A DNA stretch of 64,000 bases from Nocardioides humi (GTDB lineage Bacteria > Actinomycetota > Actinomycetes > Propionibacteriales > Nocardioidaceae), in NCBI RefSeq assembly GCF_006494775.1, contig NZ_CP041146.1, positions 5,208,001-5,272,000 on the forward strand. Reading direction: 5' to 3'. This document shows, in pieces, positions 56,848 to 64,000 of this stretch (positions are counted from its first letter, which is position 1; each line of letters starts with the position of its first letter). A program made the translations under genes and the position numbers. A model generated the notes under the pieces. It did no database searches, was not told the origin of the DNA, and saw only the letters and a program-made list of their open reading frames with translations.

Positions 56848-57672
56848 ATGGTGACGAGTTCGGTGGGCGGTGCTCGGTCGGCGGTGGCTGCCGAGATCGC
56901 GGTGATCGGGGGCACTGGCTTCTATTCGTTCATCGAGGACGGCCTTGAGCATGACGTGTGGACGCCTTTCGGCGAGCCCTCGGCCCCGATCACTGTGGGG
57001 GTGATCGGAGGTCGTCGGGTGGCGTTCCTCCCGCGGCACGGCGCGGGGCACCGCTTCCCTCCGCACGCGATCAACTACCGGGCCAACCTGTGGGCCCTGC
57101 GCTCCCTGGGGGTCCGTCAGGTGCTCGCCCCGTGTGCGGTCGGTGGCCTGGATCCGGGGCTCGCGCCGGGCGACCTCGTGGTCCCCGACCAGCTCGTCGA
57201 TCGCACCCAGGATCGTGTGCAGACCTATGTGGAGTCCGGAGCCGTCCACGTGCCGTTCGCCGACCCGTACTGTCCGCGCGTGCGCCGCGCGCTGGTCCGG
57301 GCCGATCCCGATGTGCGCGACGGCGGCACGATGGTCGTCGTCGAGGGGCCGCGGTTCTCGACCAGGGCGGAGTCACGTCAGTACGCCGCCGCGGGTGGCA
57401 CGCTGGTGAACATGACCGGTCATCCCGAGGCCGTACTCGCCCGGGAGATGCGCACGTGCTACGCCGCGCTGGCGCTGGTCACCGACATGGACGCCGGTGT
57501 CGAGACCGGCGAAGGGGTCGATCAGGTAGAGGTCTTCGCACGCTTCGAGGCGAACCTCGCCCGGCTCGGCGCGCTGCTCAGGGCGGCCGTCTCGTCGCTG
57601 GGAGACCCTGCCGGCTGCTCCTGCTCGACCTGGGCGGACGACCTCGCACTCACCTACGACGTGCCGGGCTAG
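56848..57672 (+). CDS. S-methyl-5'-thioadenosine phosphorylase family protein
   Basis: 274-residue purine nucleoside phosphorylase of the MTAP type, splitting 5'-deoxy-5'-substituted adenosines (usually methylthioadenosine) with phosphate to adenine and a sugar 1-phosphate. Signatures are IAVIGGTGFYSF, the phosphate site FLPRHGAGHRFPPHAINYRA, and NMTGHPEAVLAREMRTCYAA with TDMDAG. Start ATG 56848; GTG 56883, nearer the conserved core, is possible. It opens a rightward cluster of sugar-handling genes, which suggests its product sugar phosphate is used for biosynthesis rather than methionine salvage. A broken copy of its 5' third is at 33200-33442. Confidence 0.88.
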   Translation: MVTSSVGGARSAVAAEIAVIGGTGFYSFIEDGLEHDVWTPFGEPSAPITVGVIGGRRVAFLPRHGAGHRFPPHAINYRANLWALRSLGVRQVLAPCAVGGLDPGLAPGDLVVPDQLVDRTQDRVQTYVESGAVHVPFADPYCPRVRRALVRADPDVRDGGTMVVVEGPRFSTRAESRQYAAAGGTLVNMTGHPEAVLAREMRTCYAALALVTDMDAGVETGEGVDQVEVFARFEANLARLGALLRAAVSSLGDPAGCSCSTWADDLALTYDVPG

Positions 57673-58709
57673 TGCGGGTCCTGCTCACCGGCTCGGCCGG
57701 ATTCATCGGCTGCGCCATCGACCGCGCGCTCGTCGCGGCCGGCCATGAGGTGGTGCGTGTCGACGTGATGCTTTCCACGGCCCATGCGGATCCTGTTCCC
57801 GACGCGGGCACGCACGTGCTCGACGTCCGTGAGGCCGGATCGTGGTGCCGGCTGATGGAGGGCGTCGACGTCTTGTGCCATCAGGCCGCCCTCGTCGGCG
57901 CGGGTACGACGGTGGCGGACCTGCCGCTCTACGCCGCCCACAACGACCTCGGGACTGCAGCCGTACTCGCCGCGGCGACTGCCGCGGGCGTCGACCGTCT
58001 GGTGCTCGCATCCTCGATGGTGGTCTACGGCGAGGGCGCCTACGAGTGCGTGGCCCACGGCCCGGTCGTGCCGTCGGCGCGCTCTCCCCAGGCGCTCGCC
58101 GCGGGAGACTTCGAGGCACGCTGTCCTTGTTGTGACGGCCTGCTGGCCTCGCTGGAGGTCCGGGAGGATGCGCCGCTGGCGCCACGCAGTGCGTACGCCG
58201 CCAGCAAGGTCGCACAGGAGCACTACGCACTCGCCTGGGCGCGCCAAGCCGGCGTCGCTGTCACGGCGCTGCGCTACCACAACGTCTACGGTCCCGGGAT
58301 GCCCCGAGATACGCCGTACTCCGGCGTCGCGGCGATGTTTCGCTCCTCGCTCGAACGCGGCGAATCACCGCAGGTCTTCGAGGACGGCAGGCAGCGGCGG
58401 GACTTCGTGCACGTCGACGACGTGGCACGCGCCAACGTCCTGGCGGTGGAGGCGGTCGCCGCATCGGAACCCGGCACCTTCCGCCCCTTCAACGTCGCGT
58501 CCGGACGACCTATCACCATCGCGGAGGTCGCGATACTCCTCGCGCAGAACTCCTCGCTCGCGCCGTCGGTGACCGGGGAGCATCGCCTCGGCGACGTCCG
58601 CCACATCGTCGCCTCCCCGGCGCGGGCGGCGGTGGAGCTGGGCTTTCGCGCTGCGGTCTCCCCCGAGCAGGGGCTGCCCGCGTTCGCCACCGCGCCGCTA
58701 CGCGGTTGA
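57672..58709 (+). CDS. NAD-dependent sugar epimerase/dehydratase (extended SDR)
   Basis: 345 residues from GTG 57672, overlapping the phosphorylase stop by one base. The NAD-binding GSAGFIG motif is at residues 6-12, the catalytic YxxxK is YAASK in APRSAYAASKVAQEHY, and YHNVYGPGM follows. An inserted segment ARCPCCDGLL carries a CPxC-type cysteine cluster, as in some dTDP-L-rhamnose 4-epimerase-like enzymes, possibly a zinc site. It probably epimerises or oxidises a nucleotide sugar made by this cluster. Confidence 0.85.
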   Translation: MRVLLTGSAGFIGCAIDRALVAAGHEVVRVDVMLSTAHADPVPDAGTHVLDVREAGSWCRLMEGVDVLCHQAALVGAGTTVADLPLYAAHNDLGTAAVLAAATAAGVDRLVLASSMVVYGEGAYECVAHGPVVPSARSPQALAAGDFEARCPCCDGLLASLEVREDAPLAPRSAYAASKVAQEHYALAWARQAGVAVTALRYHNVYGPGMPRDTPYSGVAAMFRSSLERGESPQVFEDGRQRRDFVHVDDVARANVLAVEAVAASEPGTFRPFNVASGRPITIAEVAILLAQNSSLAPSVTGEHRLGDVRHIVASPARAAVELGFRAAVSPEQGLPAFATAPLRG

Positions 58710-58714
58710 TCGCC

Positions 58715-60046
58715 TCACCAGGTCGTGTAGAGCAGATGCTGCACTCCCAGTGCGGCGACCACCTGCAGAGCGAGCGCGCCGCGTCGCCAGGACGCCGGCA
58801 ACAGCGCCAGCCCGACCGTGAGCCAGGGCACGAACGGCAGCCAGATCCGCTCCACCTCGGCCTTGCTCATCAAGGTCGCATCGGCGACGAGCACCGCCAC
58901 CAGCGCCCCGCCCACCAGCGACGTCGCCACCCGTTCGTCGCGGCGCGCCGCCCAAGCGGCGCCGACGGAGGCGCCGATAAGCACGCCACCGCTGAGAAGC
59001 AGGGCTGCGAGATTGCCCCACAGCCAGTACGACGCCGGACGCTGCGCCGCGATGCCGTCCCAGTACCTCTGCCGCAGTACCGGGAGTGCCTCCCACCATG
59101 CGAAGCCGAGGGCCGCGAACCCGAGCGCCATCCCCAGTGCCACCGCAGCCGCGACCGGCAGCGGCCACCAGCGCCGGGCGGCCACCAGCACTGCTAGGGC
59201 CGGCAGACCGGCGAGCGGCATCCCGTACGACATCTGCACGGCGTACCCGAGCAGGACTCCCGCCACCACCGCCCACCCCCACCCCTGGCGGAGAGTGGTG
59301 CGAGACGCCAGCGCCAGCGCCGCCAGCCCCCATGCGACCACCGTCGCGATCACGGCGTCTGCGGACACGGCGAGGAAGACCCCGGCGGGGGTGACCACCA
59401 GATAGGGCGCTGCCTGGCGGGCGAGATCCTCATTCCCGAGCGCACGCACGGTCACCAGCACCGCAGCGGGCAGCGACGCCGCAAGGAATGCCACCACGAT
59501 GCCGGCCATCAGGTCGCCGCCGAGCCCGAGCCGGACGAGCAGGACGAAGAGCAGGAGCATCCCGGGCGGGTGGCCGGCGACATGGGTCGGCCAGTGACCG
59601 GGGGAGTCGTACGGGATGTGGTCGATGTAGGACGCCAGCAGCGCGGGCACCGAGCCGACTGCGCGGGCGGTGCCGAGGTACTCGTGCCGGTTGCCCAGCA
59701 CGCGCGAGAGCCCGGCCGGCCCGTCGACGAGCGCGAGCCCGAGCAGCCAGGCCGAAGACGCCATCCAGCTCACCGCAAGCAGCCGGCGCCAGCCGAGCCA
59801 CCCGGCGACCCGGTGTCCCCGAAGCACCACGGCGAGGCCGACCAGCACCGCCAGCGGAGTCCCAGGCCCCACCTTGACTTCGCGGAACCCGTGCAGCGGG
59901 GGAAGGCCGGCGATGTCGTCGGCCCGCTCCCGGACGTCCCAGCCGGTGAGGACGGGCACGAGGACGGCCGCCAGCACGAGGAGCCCGGCGATCGCCGAGC
60001 CGCACAGTGCGGCACGACGGACGTCGGTCGTGCCCGTCTGCGCCAT
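58715..60046 (-). CDS. Multispan membrane protein, GT-C glycosyltransferase-like
   Basis: 443 residues with about eleven hydrophobic helices (AIAGLLVLAAVLVPVLTG, LMAGIVVAFLAASLPAAVLV, ATSLVGGALVAVLVADATLM). A large first extracytoplasmic loop with HIPYDSPGHWPTHVAGHPPG, rich in His, Asp and Pro, resembles the active loop of GT-C enzymes that use polyprenyl-phosphate sugars. ATG 60046 has TACGGT nine bases ahead, so the message is probably leaderless. It is the only leftward gene in the cluster, facing away from the glycosyltransferase at 60158. Confidence 0.68.
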   Translation of the reverse strand: MAQTGTTDVRRAALCGSAIAGLLVLAAVLVPVLTGWDVRERADDIAGLPPLHGFREVKVGPGTPLAVLVGLAVVLRGHRVAGWLGWRRLLAVSWMASSAWLLGLALVDGPAGLSRVLGNRHEYLGTARAVGSVPALLASYIDHIPYDSPGHWPTHVAGHPPGMLLLFVLLVRLGLGGDLMAGIVVAFLAASLPAAVLVTVRALGNEDLARQAAPYLVVTPAGVFLAVSADAVIATVVAWGLAALALASRTTLRQGWGWAVVAGVLLGYAVQMSYGMPLAGLPALAVLVAARRWWPLPVAAAVALGMALGFAALGFAWWEALPVLRQRYWDGIAAQRPASYWLWGNLAALLLSGGVLIGASVGAAWAARRDERVATSLVGGALVAVLVADATLMSKAEVERIWLPFVPWLTVGLALLPASWRRGALALQVVAALGVQHLLYTTW

Positions 60047-60157
60047 GTCACCGACCGTAGGTCGCGTCGTCGGCCCGTACGTGCGGGCAGGGATGGTGTC
60101 ACGGGACCGTAAGGATTGAAGCCGCCGGCGGCGGTTCGTGATCCCTACGTTGGAGGG

Positions 60158-60826
60158 GTGCTCGACTGCCAACTGGTGCTTCCGTGCCGCGACGAGGAGG
60201 CCGCGCTGCGATCACTGCTTCCCCGAGTGCCGGCGGGACTCGAGGTGATCGTCGTCGACAACGGGTCGACCGATGCGACCGCGGTAGTCGCGGCGGGAGC
60301 GGGCGCGCGGGTGATCCACGAACCCCGGCCCGGGTACGGCGCGGCGGTGCAAGCGGGCGTGGAGGCGGCGACCGCGACCCATGTCGCTGTCATGGACGGC
60401 GACGGCTCCTTCGACCCCGGGGACGTGCTCCGGTTGCTCGCCTTGGTCCGCGACGGCGAGGCGGACCTCGCGATGGGCCGGCGGCGCGGCGTCCGACCGC
60501 CCTGGCCGGCGCGGCTGGGCAACGCGCTGGTCCTCGTGACGCTGCGTCGGCGCACCGGCGTGGCCCTGGCCGACCTCGGCCCCCTGCGGGTCACGCGCCG
60601 TGACGACCTGCTCGCCCTGGGGATCAGGGATCGCGGCTTCGGGTATCCGGTCGAGCTCCTCGACCGCGCCGCGCGCGCGGGTTGGCGGATCGTCGAACGC
60701 GACGTCGCCTACCACCCCCGCACGCCCGGCACCCACTCGAAGGTCTCGGGCTCGGTCGTCGGCACGCTTCGCGCCGGCCGTGACTTCCTGCGGGTCCTCG
60801 CCACCACCCGGGGCGCCACCCGATGA
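60158..60826 (+). CDS. Family 2 glycosyltransferase
   Basis: 222 residues from GTG 60158, right after GGAGGGG. GT-A fold signatures are LVLPCRDEEAALRSLLPRVP, IVVDNGSTDATAVVA and the metal-binding VAVMDGDGSFDP; FGYPVELLDRAARAGWRIVE is the acceptor side seen in dolichol-phosphate-mannose-synthase-like and related proteins. It would transfer a sugar from a nucleotide donor. It overlaps the next gene by four bases (ATGA), and all following genes to 63690 are similarly coupled. Confidence 0.87.
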   Translation: MLDCQLVLPCRDEEAALRSLLPRVPAGLEVIVVDNGSTDATAVVAAGAGARVIHEPRPGYGAAVQAGVEAATATHVAVMDGDGSFDPGDVLRLLALVRDGEADLAMGRRRGVRPPWPARLGNALVLVTLRRRTGVALADLGPLRVTRRDDLLALGIRDRGFGYPVELLDRAARAGWRIVERDVAYHPRTPGTHSKVSGSVVGTLRAGRDFLRVLATTRGATR

Positions 60827-61464
60827 CCACCGTCCTCGTGCTGGCGAAGGCTCCCGTCGCGGGCCGGGTGAAGACGCGGCTGGCCGCCGACATCGGCGTC
60901 GCTGCGGCGGCCCGGGTGGCGGCAGCGTCGCTGCTCGACACGCTCGCCGTGTGCACGAGCGCCGTCGGGCCGGGGCGGTGCCGCCTGGCCCTCGAGGGCG
61001 ACCTGGCCGAGGCGGTGGCTGGCCTGCGGCTGTGCCGCGCGGTGGAGGGGTGGTCGGTGGTGGGCCAGTCCGGTGACGGGCTCGGTGACCGGATCGCCGG
61101 GGCGTTCGCCGGTCTGGCGGGGCCCGTCGTCCAGATCGGCATGGACACTCCCCAGCTCACCTCCGGTCTGCTGCTCGACGCCGCGGCGCGTCTCGACGGG
61201 TACGACGCCGTTCTCGGCCCCGCGGAGGACGGTGGCTGGTGGCTCCTCGGCCTGCGCGACCCGGCGGCCGCGACCGCCGTCGCGGCGGTGCCGATGTCCA
61301 CTCCCCGGACCGGAGAGCTGACCCGCCGCGCGCTGGAGGACGCCGGGCTCAGCGTCGCGACCGCGCCGGTGCTGCGCGATGTCGACGACCTCTCCGACCT
61401 CAGGGCCGTCGCTGCAGGCGGCGTCGGTCATTTCGCCGCGACGGCGGCTGAGGTGCTGCGGTGA
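60823..61464 (+). CDS. DUF2064/TIGR04282-type glycosyltransferase-like protein
   Basis: 213-residue nucleotidyl/glycosyl-transferase-like protein of the DUF2064 group, distantly like CofC. Family stretches are VLVLAKAPVAGRVKTRLAAD at the start, GDGLGDRIAGAF, QIGMDTPQLTSGLL and GPAEDGGWWLLGLRDP. Members in databases are often labelled 'arsenosugar biosynthesis' or 'rSAM/selenodomain-associated', which are names from context and not proof of chemistry. Coupled to the GT2 gene before and the methyltransferase after. Confidence 0.83.
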   Translation: MTTVLVLAKAPVAGRVKTRLAADIGVAAAARVAAASLLDTLAVCTSAVGPGRCRLALEGDLAEAVAGLRLCRAVEGWSVVGQSGDGLGDRIAGAFAGLAGPVVQIGMDTPQLTSGLLLDAAARLDGYDAVLGPAEDGGWWLLGLRDPAAATAVAAVPMSTPRTGELTRRALEDAGLSVATAPVLRDVDDLSDLRAVAAGGVGHFAATAAEVLR

Positions 61465-62099
61465 GCTCATCCGCGGCCTTCGAGCTCGTCTTCGCCCACG
61501 CGCTGCAGGGAGAGGCCTGCACGATCCGCACCCCCGACAGCGCCCCGGTTCCGCTCCCGATCGAGGACTGGACCCGAAGCGCCGGCCCGGTCGACCGTCT
61601 CTTCCTGCGCCACTGCGCAGGGGCCACGATCGACGTCGGGTGCGGACCTGGACGGCTCACCGCGGAGCTTGCTGTCGCCGGCCACGTCGCCCTGGGGATC
61701 GACATCGTCCACGAGGCCGTGGATCAGACGCGGCGGCGCGGCGGCGCGGCGCTGCACCGCGACGTCTTCGATCGGCTCCCCGGCGAGGGACGATGGGACA
61801 CCGTGCTCCTGGCCGACGGGAACGTCGGCATCGGCGGCGACCCGCCGGCGCTGCTGACACGGCTGCGCACGCTGCTGCGCGCAGGCGGTCGGATCGTGGT
61901 GGAGGTGGAGCCCCCGGGCAGGCCGACCGGCTCGGCCGACGTCCAGCTGGCCTGTCGATGCGCCGTCACGACGTTCTTCCGCTGGGGCCGCGTCGGTGTG
62001 GACGGCCTGCCGGCGCTCGCGGCCCGAGTGGGGCTGGTGCTGCGGGCCATCGACAGGTATGACGAGCGCTGGTGCGCCGTGCTCGGAGTGGACCGATGA
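61461..62099 (+). CDS. Class I SAM-dependent methyltransferase
   Basis: 212 residues from GTG 61461. SAM-binding motif I is ATIDVGCGPGRLTAELAVAG, followed by GIDIVHEAVDQTRRRGGAAL and DTVLLADGNVGIGGDP (motifs II-III). The substrate is unknown; position between the DUF2064 protein and a molybdoenzyme suggests it modifies an intermediate of the same pathway. Coupled on both sides by four-base overlaps. Confidence 0.85.
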   Translation: MSSSAAFELVFAHALQGEACTIRTPDSAPVPLPIEDWTRSAGPVDRLFLRHCAGATIDVGCGPGRLTAELAVAGHVALGIDIVHEAVDQTRRRGGAALHRDVFDRLPGEGRWDTVLLADGNVGIGGDPPALLTRLRTLLRAGGRIVVEVEPPGRPTGSADVQLACRCAVTTFFRWGRVGVDGLPALAARVGLVLRAIDRYDERWCAVLGVDR

Positions 62100-63250
62100 C
62101 TCTCCGCTTCCCGCGCGAGGCGGACTTCACCTCCCGCCTGCACGACATCGCCGTCACTGCTCGGGTGGGCCGCTGGCTCGGTCTCTGTTTCGCGCTGGCC
62201 TTCGTCACGGGGCTGCTCAGCCACTACGCCCAGGCGACGTACCAGCCGATCCCGCTGCCCACCCGGCCCGTGTGGGGCTATCGACTCACCCAGGCCGTGC
62301 ACGTCCTCTCCGGCACGGCCGCCGTCCCGCTGCTCTTGGTCAAGCTCTGGACCGTCTACCCACGTTTGTTCCACCGGTCGGCGGCGAGCCTGCGCGCGCT
62401 GGTCATGTCTGGTCTGGAGCGTGCGTCGGTCGCGCTGCTCGTCGGTGCCGCGCTCTTCGAGATCACCACCGGGCTGGTGAATGTCACCCAGTGGTATCCC
62501 TGGGACTTCAGCTTCCGCCGTGCTCACTACGCCGCGGGCTGGGTGGCGATCGGTGCGCTCGCCGTCCACGTCGGGATCAAGCTGCCGCTCATCCGCGCTG
62601 CGCTCGGTCGGGACCTCGACGGCCCGGGAACGCGGGTGGGTCACGGCTCTCCCGCTGCCGTAGACCGGCGAGGACTGTTGCGGCTCACCTGGCTCGCTTC
62701 CGCGCTCTCCGCCGTGGCCGCTGCGGGAGGCACCATGCCCGGGCTCGACCGCCTGGCAGTGCTGTCTGCACGTCGCGCTGGCGGTCCGGAGGGCGTGCCG
62801 GTCAACCGGACCGCCCGCGCCGCGGGCGTCGTCGCCGCGGCAAGCGATCCCGGCTGGACCTGCGAGGTGCGGTACGGCGACCGTGCCGTCCGCTTGGATC
62901 GGCGAGACCTCCTCACCCTTCCGCAGCACACGGTCGAGCTGCCCATCGCCTGCGTCGAGGGCTGGAGCGCCACCGGCGCCTGGAGCGGTGTGCCGCTGCG
63001 CGATCTGCTGCACCTGGTCGACGCCCCCGCCGGCGCCGAGGTCGCGTTCCACTCCCTGCAGCGTCGACACGGCGGCCGGTTCAGCGTGCTCCCGGCGGCC
63101 TTCGCCTCCGACCGACTCACTTTGGTGGCACTCGGTCTGAACGGCGCCCCGCTCTCCCTGGACCACGGCTTCCCCGCCCGGCTCATCGCCCCGAACCGCC
63201 CCGGCGTGAGCCAGACCAAGTGGCTCGAGCGGATCGAGGTGCTCGGATGA
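62096..63250 (+). CDS. Membrane-anchored molybdopterin-dependent oxidoreductase
   Basis: 384 residues. The N-terminal ~180 form four membrane helices of cytochrome b561-like type with histidines at HYAQATYQ, QAVHVLSGTAAV, HYAAGWVAIGALAVHVGIKL. The C-terminal part is a sulfite-oxidase-fold molybdopterin domain: LPIACVEGWSATGAWSGVPL contains the Mo-ligand cysteine and the conserved GW, and DHGFPARLIAPNRPGVSQTK the cofactor-binding turn. It would be an extracytoplasmic oxidoreductase exchanging electrons with the membrane. Substrate unknown. Confidence 0.84.
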   Translation: MTLRFPREADFTSRLHDIAVTARVGRWLGLCFALAFVTGLLSHYAQATYQPIPLPTRPVWGYRLTQAVHVLSGTAAVPLLLVKLWTVYPRLFHRSAASLRALVMSGLERASVALLVGAALFEITTGLVNVTQWYPWDFSFRRAHYAAGWVAIGALAVHVGIKLPLIRAALGRDLDGPGTRVGHGSPAAVDRRGLLRLTWLASALSAVAAAGGTMPGLDRLAVLSARRAGGPEGVPVNRTARAAGVVAAASDPGWTCEVRYGDRAVRLDRRDLLTLPQHTVELPIACVEGWSATGAWSGVPLRDLLHLVDAPAGAEVAFHSLQRRHGGRFSVLPAAFASDRLTLVALGLNGAPLSLDHGFPARLIAPNRPGVSQTKWLERIEVLG

Positions 63251-63690
63251 GGAGCGTCCTGGTGGTCGTCGGGGCCGTCGTCATCGGGTACGGCGGCTGG
63301 TTGATGCTATCCACGCAGGATCTGGCGCAAGCAGGGGCGATCGTGGCCTGGTCGGTGGTGGCGATCGTGGTCCACGATCTGGTCCTGGTCCCCCTCGTCC
63401 TGGCCCTCGGTTGGCTGGCCGCACGATGCGGCGTCGGCGACCGGACGAGGTCGGCGGCGATCGCAGTCCTCATCCTGATGGGCCCGGTGTCGCTCGCCGC
63501 GGTCCCGGTGTTCCTGGGCCTCGGCGCAGATCCCGACATGCCGACGCTGCTCGGGCGCGACTACCGGCGGGGATGGATCGCCCTGGCGCTCGTCGTCATC
63601 GCCTTGAGCACGGGGCTGTCGGCGCTCCGGCTAGTCTCCACGAGGAAGCGAGGAAGGAGCACCCATGGCGCGGATCCTCGTCGTGGATGA
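63247..63690 (+). CDS. Four-span membrane protein, function unknown
   Basis: 147 residues with four hydrophobic helices (VLVVVGAVVIGYGGWLML, GAIVAWSVVAIVVHDLVLVP, AIAVLILMGPVSLAAVPVFL, IALALVVIALSTGLSALRLV) and a short basic tail. No family is recognised. It overlaps the molybdoenzyme gene by four bases at its start and the response regulator gene by 26 bases at its end. Probably a membrane partner of the molybdoenzyme or of the signalling proteins that follow; this is inferred from position. Confidence 0.72.
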   Translation: MRSVLVVVGAVVIGYGGWLMLSTQDLAQAGAIVAWSVVAIVVHDLVLVPLVLALGWLAARCGVGDRTRSAAIAVLILMGPVSLAAVPVFLGLGADPDMPTLLGRDYRRGWIALALVVIALSTGLSALRLVSTRKRGRSTHGADPRRG

Positions 63691-64000
63691 CCACCTCCCG
63701 GTACGCGAGGTGGTGACGTCCTACCTGCGTGCGCGGGGGCACGACGTCGTCGAATCCGGGGACGGAGCGGACGCTCTTCGCAGGGTGCGCGGGGGCGACA
63801 TCGACGCGGTCGTCCTCGACGTCATGCTTCCCAGTCTCGACGGGCGAGAGGTGTGTCGACGCCTACGTGCGATCGGCGACATCCCCATCATCATGCTCAC
63901 GGCGCTCGGGCGTGAGGCCGACCGGGTCCATGGCCTCGAGCTCGGAGCCGACGACTATCTCGGCAAGCCGTTCAGCCCTCGGGAGCTGGTGCTACGGGTC
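63665..64000 (+). CDS. OmpR/PhoB-type response regulator (cut by window end)
   Basis: The first 112 residues are visible from ATG 63665, which follows GAAGGAG. The receiver domain is complete: RILVVDDHLPVREVV, phospho-acceptor Asp in AVVLDVMLPSLDGREVC, IIMLTALG and the switch Lys in GADDYLGKPFSPREL. That last sequence is characteristic of the OmpR/PhoB group, so a winged-helix domain and probably a histidine kinase gene follow beyond 64000. It may regulate the sugar-molybdoenzyme cluster. Confidence 0.88.
   Translation, partial: MARILVVDDHLPVREVVTSYLRARGHDVVESGDGADALRRVRGGDIDAVVLDVMLPSLDGREVCRRLRAIGDIPIIMLTALGREADRVHGLELGADDYLGKPFSPRELVLRV

Overview
The window is high-GC, gene-dense DNA of an actinomycete. 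Gene content (aerobic CO dehydrogenase, GlgP/GlgX, EtfBA, proA-nadD-rsfS-phosphatase order, three large LuxR-type ATPase regulators, several apparently leaderless promoters) suggests a Nocardioides-like member of the Propionibacteriales; the genus is inference. Most long open frames antisense to real genes are GC artefacts and were left out.

Region 1 (1-10.2 kb) is a carbon monoxide oxidation locus. coxM, coxS and coxL run rightward in the form I order, and the CoxL active-site motif AYRCSFR can be read across a frameshift. coxG and five consecutive small single-span membrane proteins follow. A convergent leftward set supplies an XdhC-type maturation protein, a small unknown protein, a MoxR-type ATPase (CoxD), a VWA protein (CoxE), an unknown protein and a GIY-YIG-like protein.

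Region 2 (10.2-26.7 kb) is core metabolism: a putative 2OG-Fe(II) oxygenase, alpha-glucan phosphorylase facing glycogen debranching enzyme across a large nested palindrome, enoyl-CoA hydratase, electron transfer flavoprotein, a phospholipase D-like secreted protein, proA, an EamA-type transporter, a CDP-alcohol phosphatidyltransferase, and the nadD-rsfS-phosphatase operon. Two copies of a small intergenic repeat with inverted ends sit here.

Region 3 (26.8-36.3 kb) is accessory DNA beginning at tRNA-Ala(GGC), with an excisionase-like gene and a tyrosine integrase. The integrase is cut off at about 28.27 kb, exactly where a convergent TrkH potassium transporter gene loses its own 3' end. NhaA follows. 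Three promoters, one of them nhaA's, share an invariant 23-nt motif at their probable transcription start. A broken copy of the 5' end of the methylthioadenosine phosphorylase gene also lies here, then a TetR regulator flanked by two secreted or lipoprotein genes with look-alike operators.

Region 4 (36.4-56.7 kb) holds exported beta-propeller or beta-sandwich proteins with lysine-rich C-termini, lipoproteins, a BCCT transporter, a two-component system and three LuxR-family ATPase regulators. A 15-bp palindrome is shared by two promoters next to the middle regulator.

Region 5 (56.8-64 kb) is a compact cluster: methylthioadenosine phosphorylase, NAD-dependent epimerase, a divergent multispan membrane protein, family 2 glycosyltransferase, DUF2064 transferase, methyltransferase, membrane-anchored molybdopterin oxidoreductase, a membrane protein, and the start of an OmpR-type response regulator cut by the window edge.

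A technical point affects annotation: at least ten single-base deletions, nearly all in short G or C runs, split seven otherwise intact genes. The pattern looks like consensus sequencing error rather than decay.
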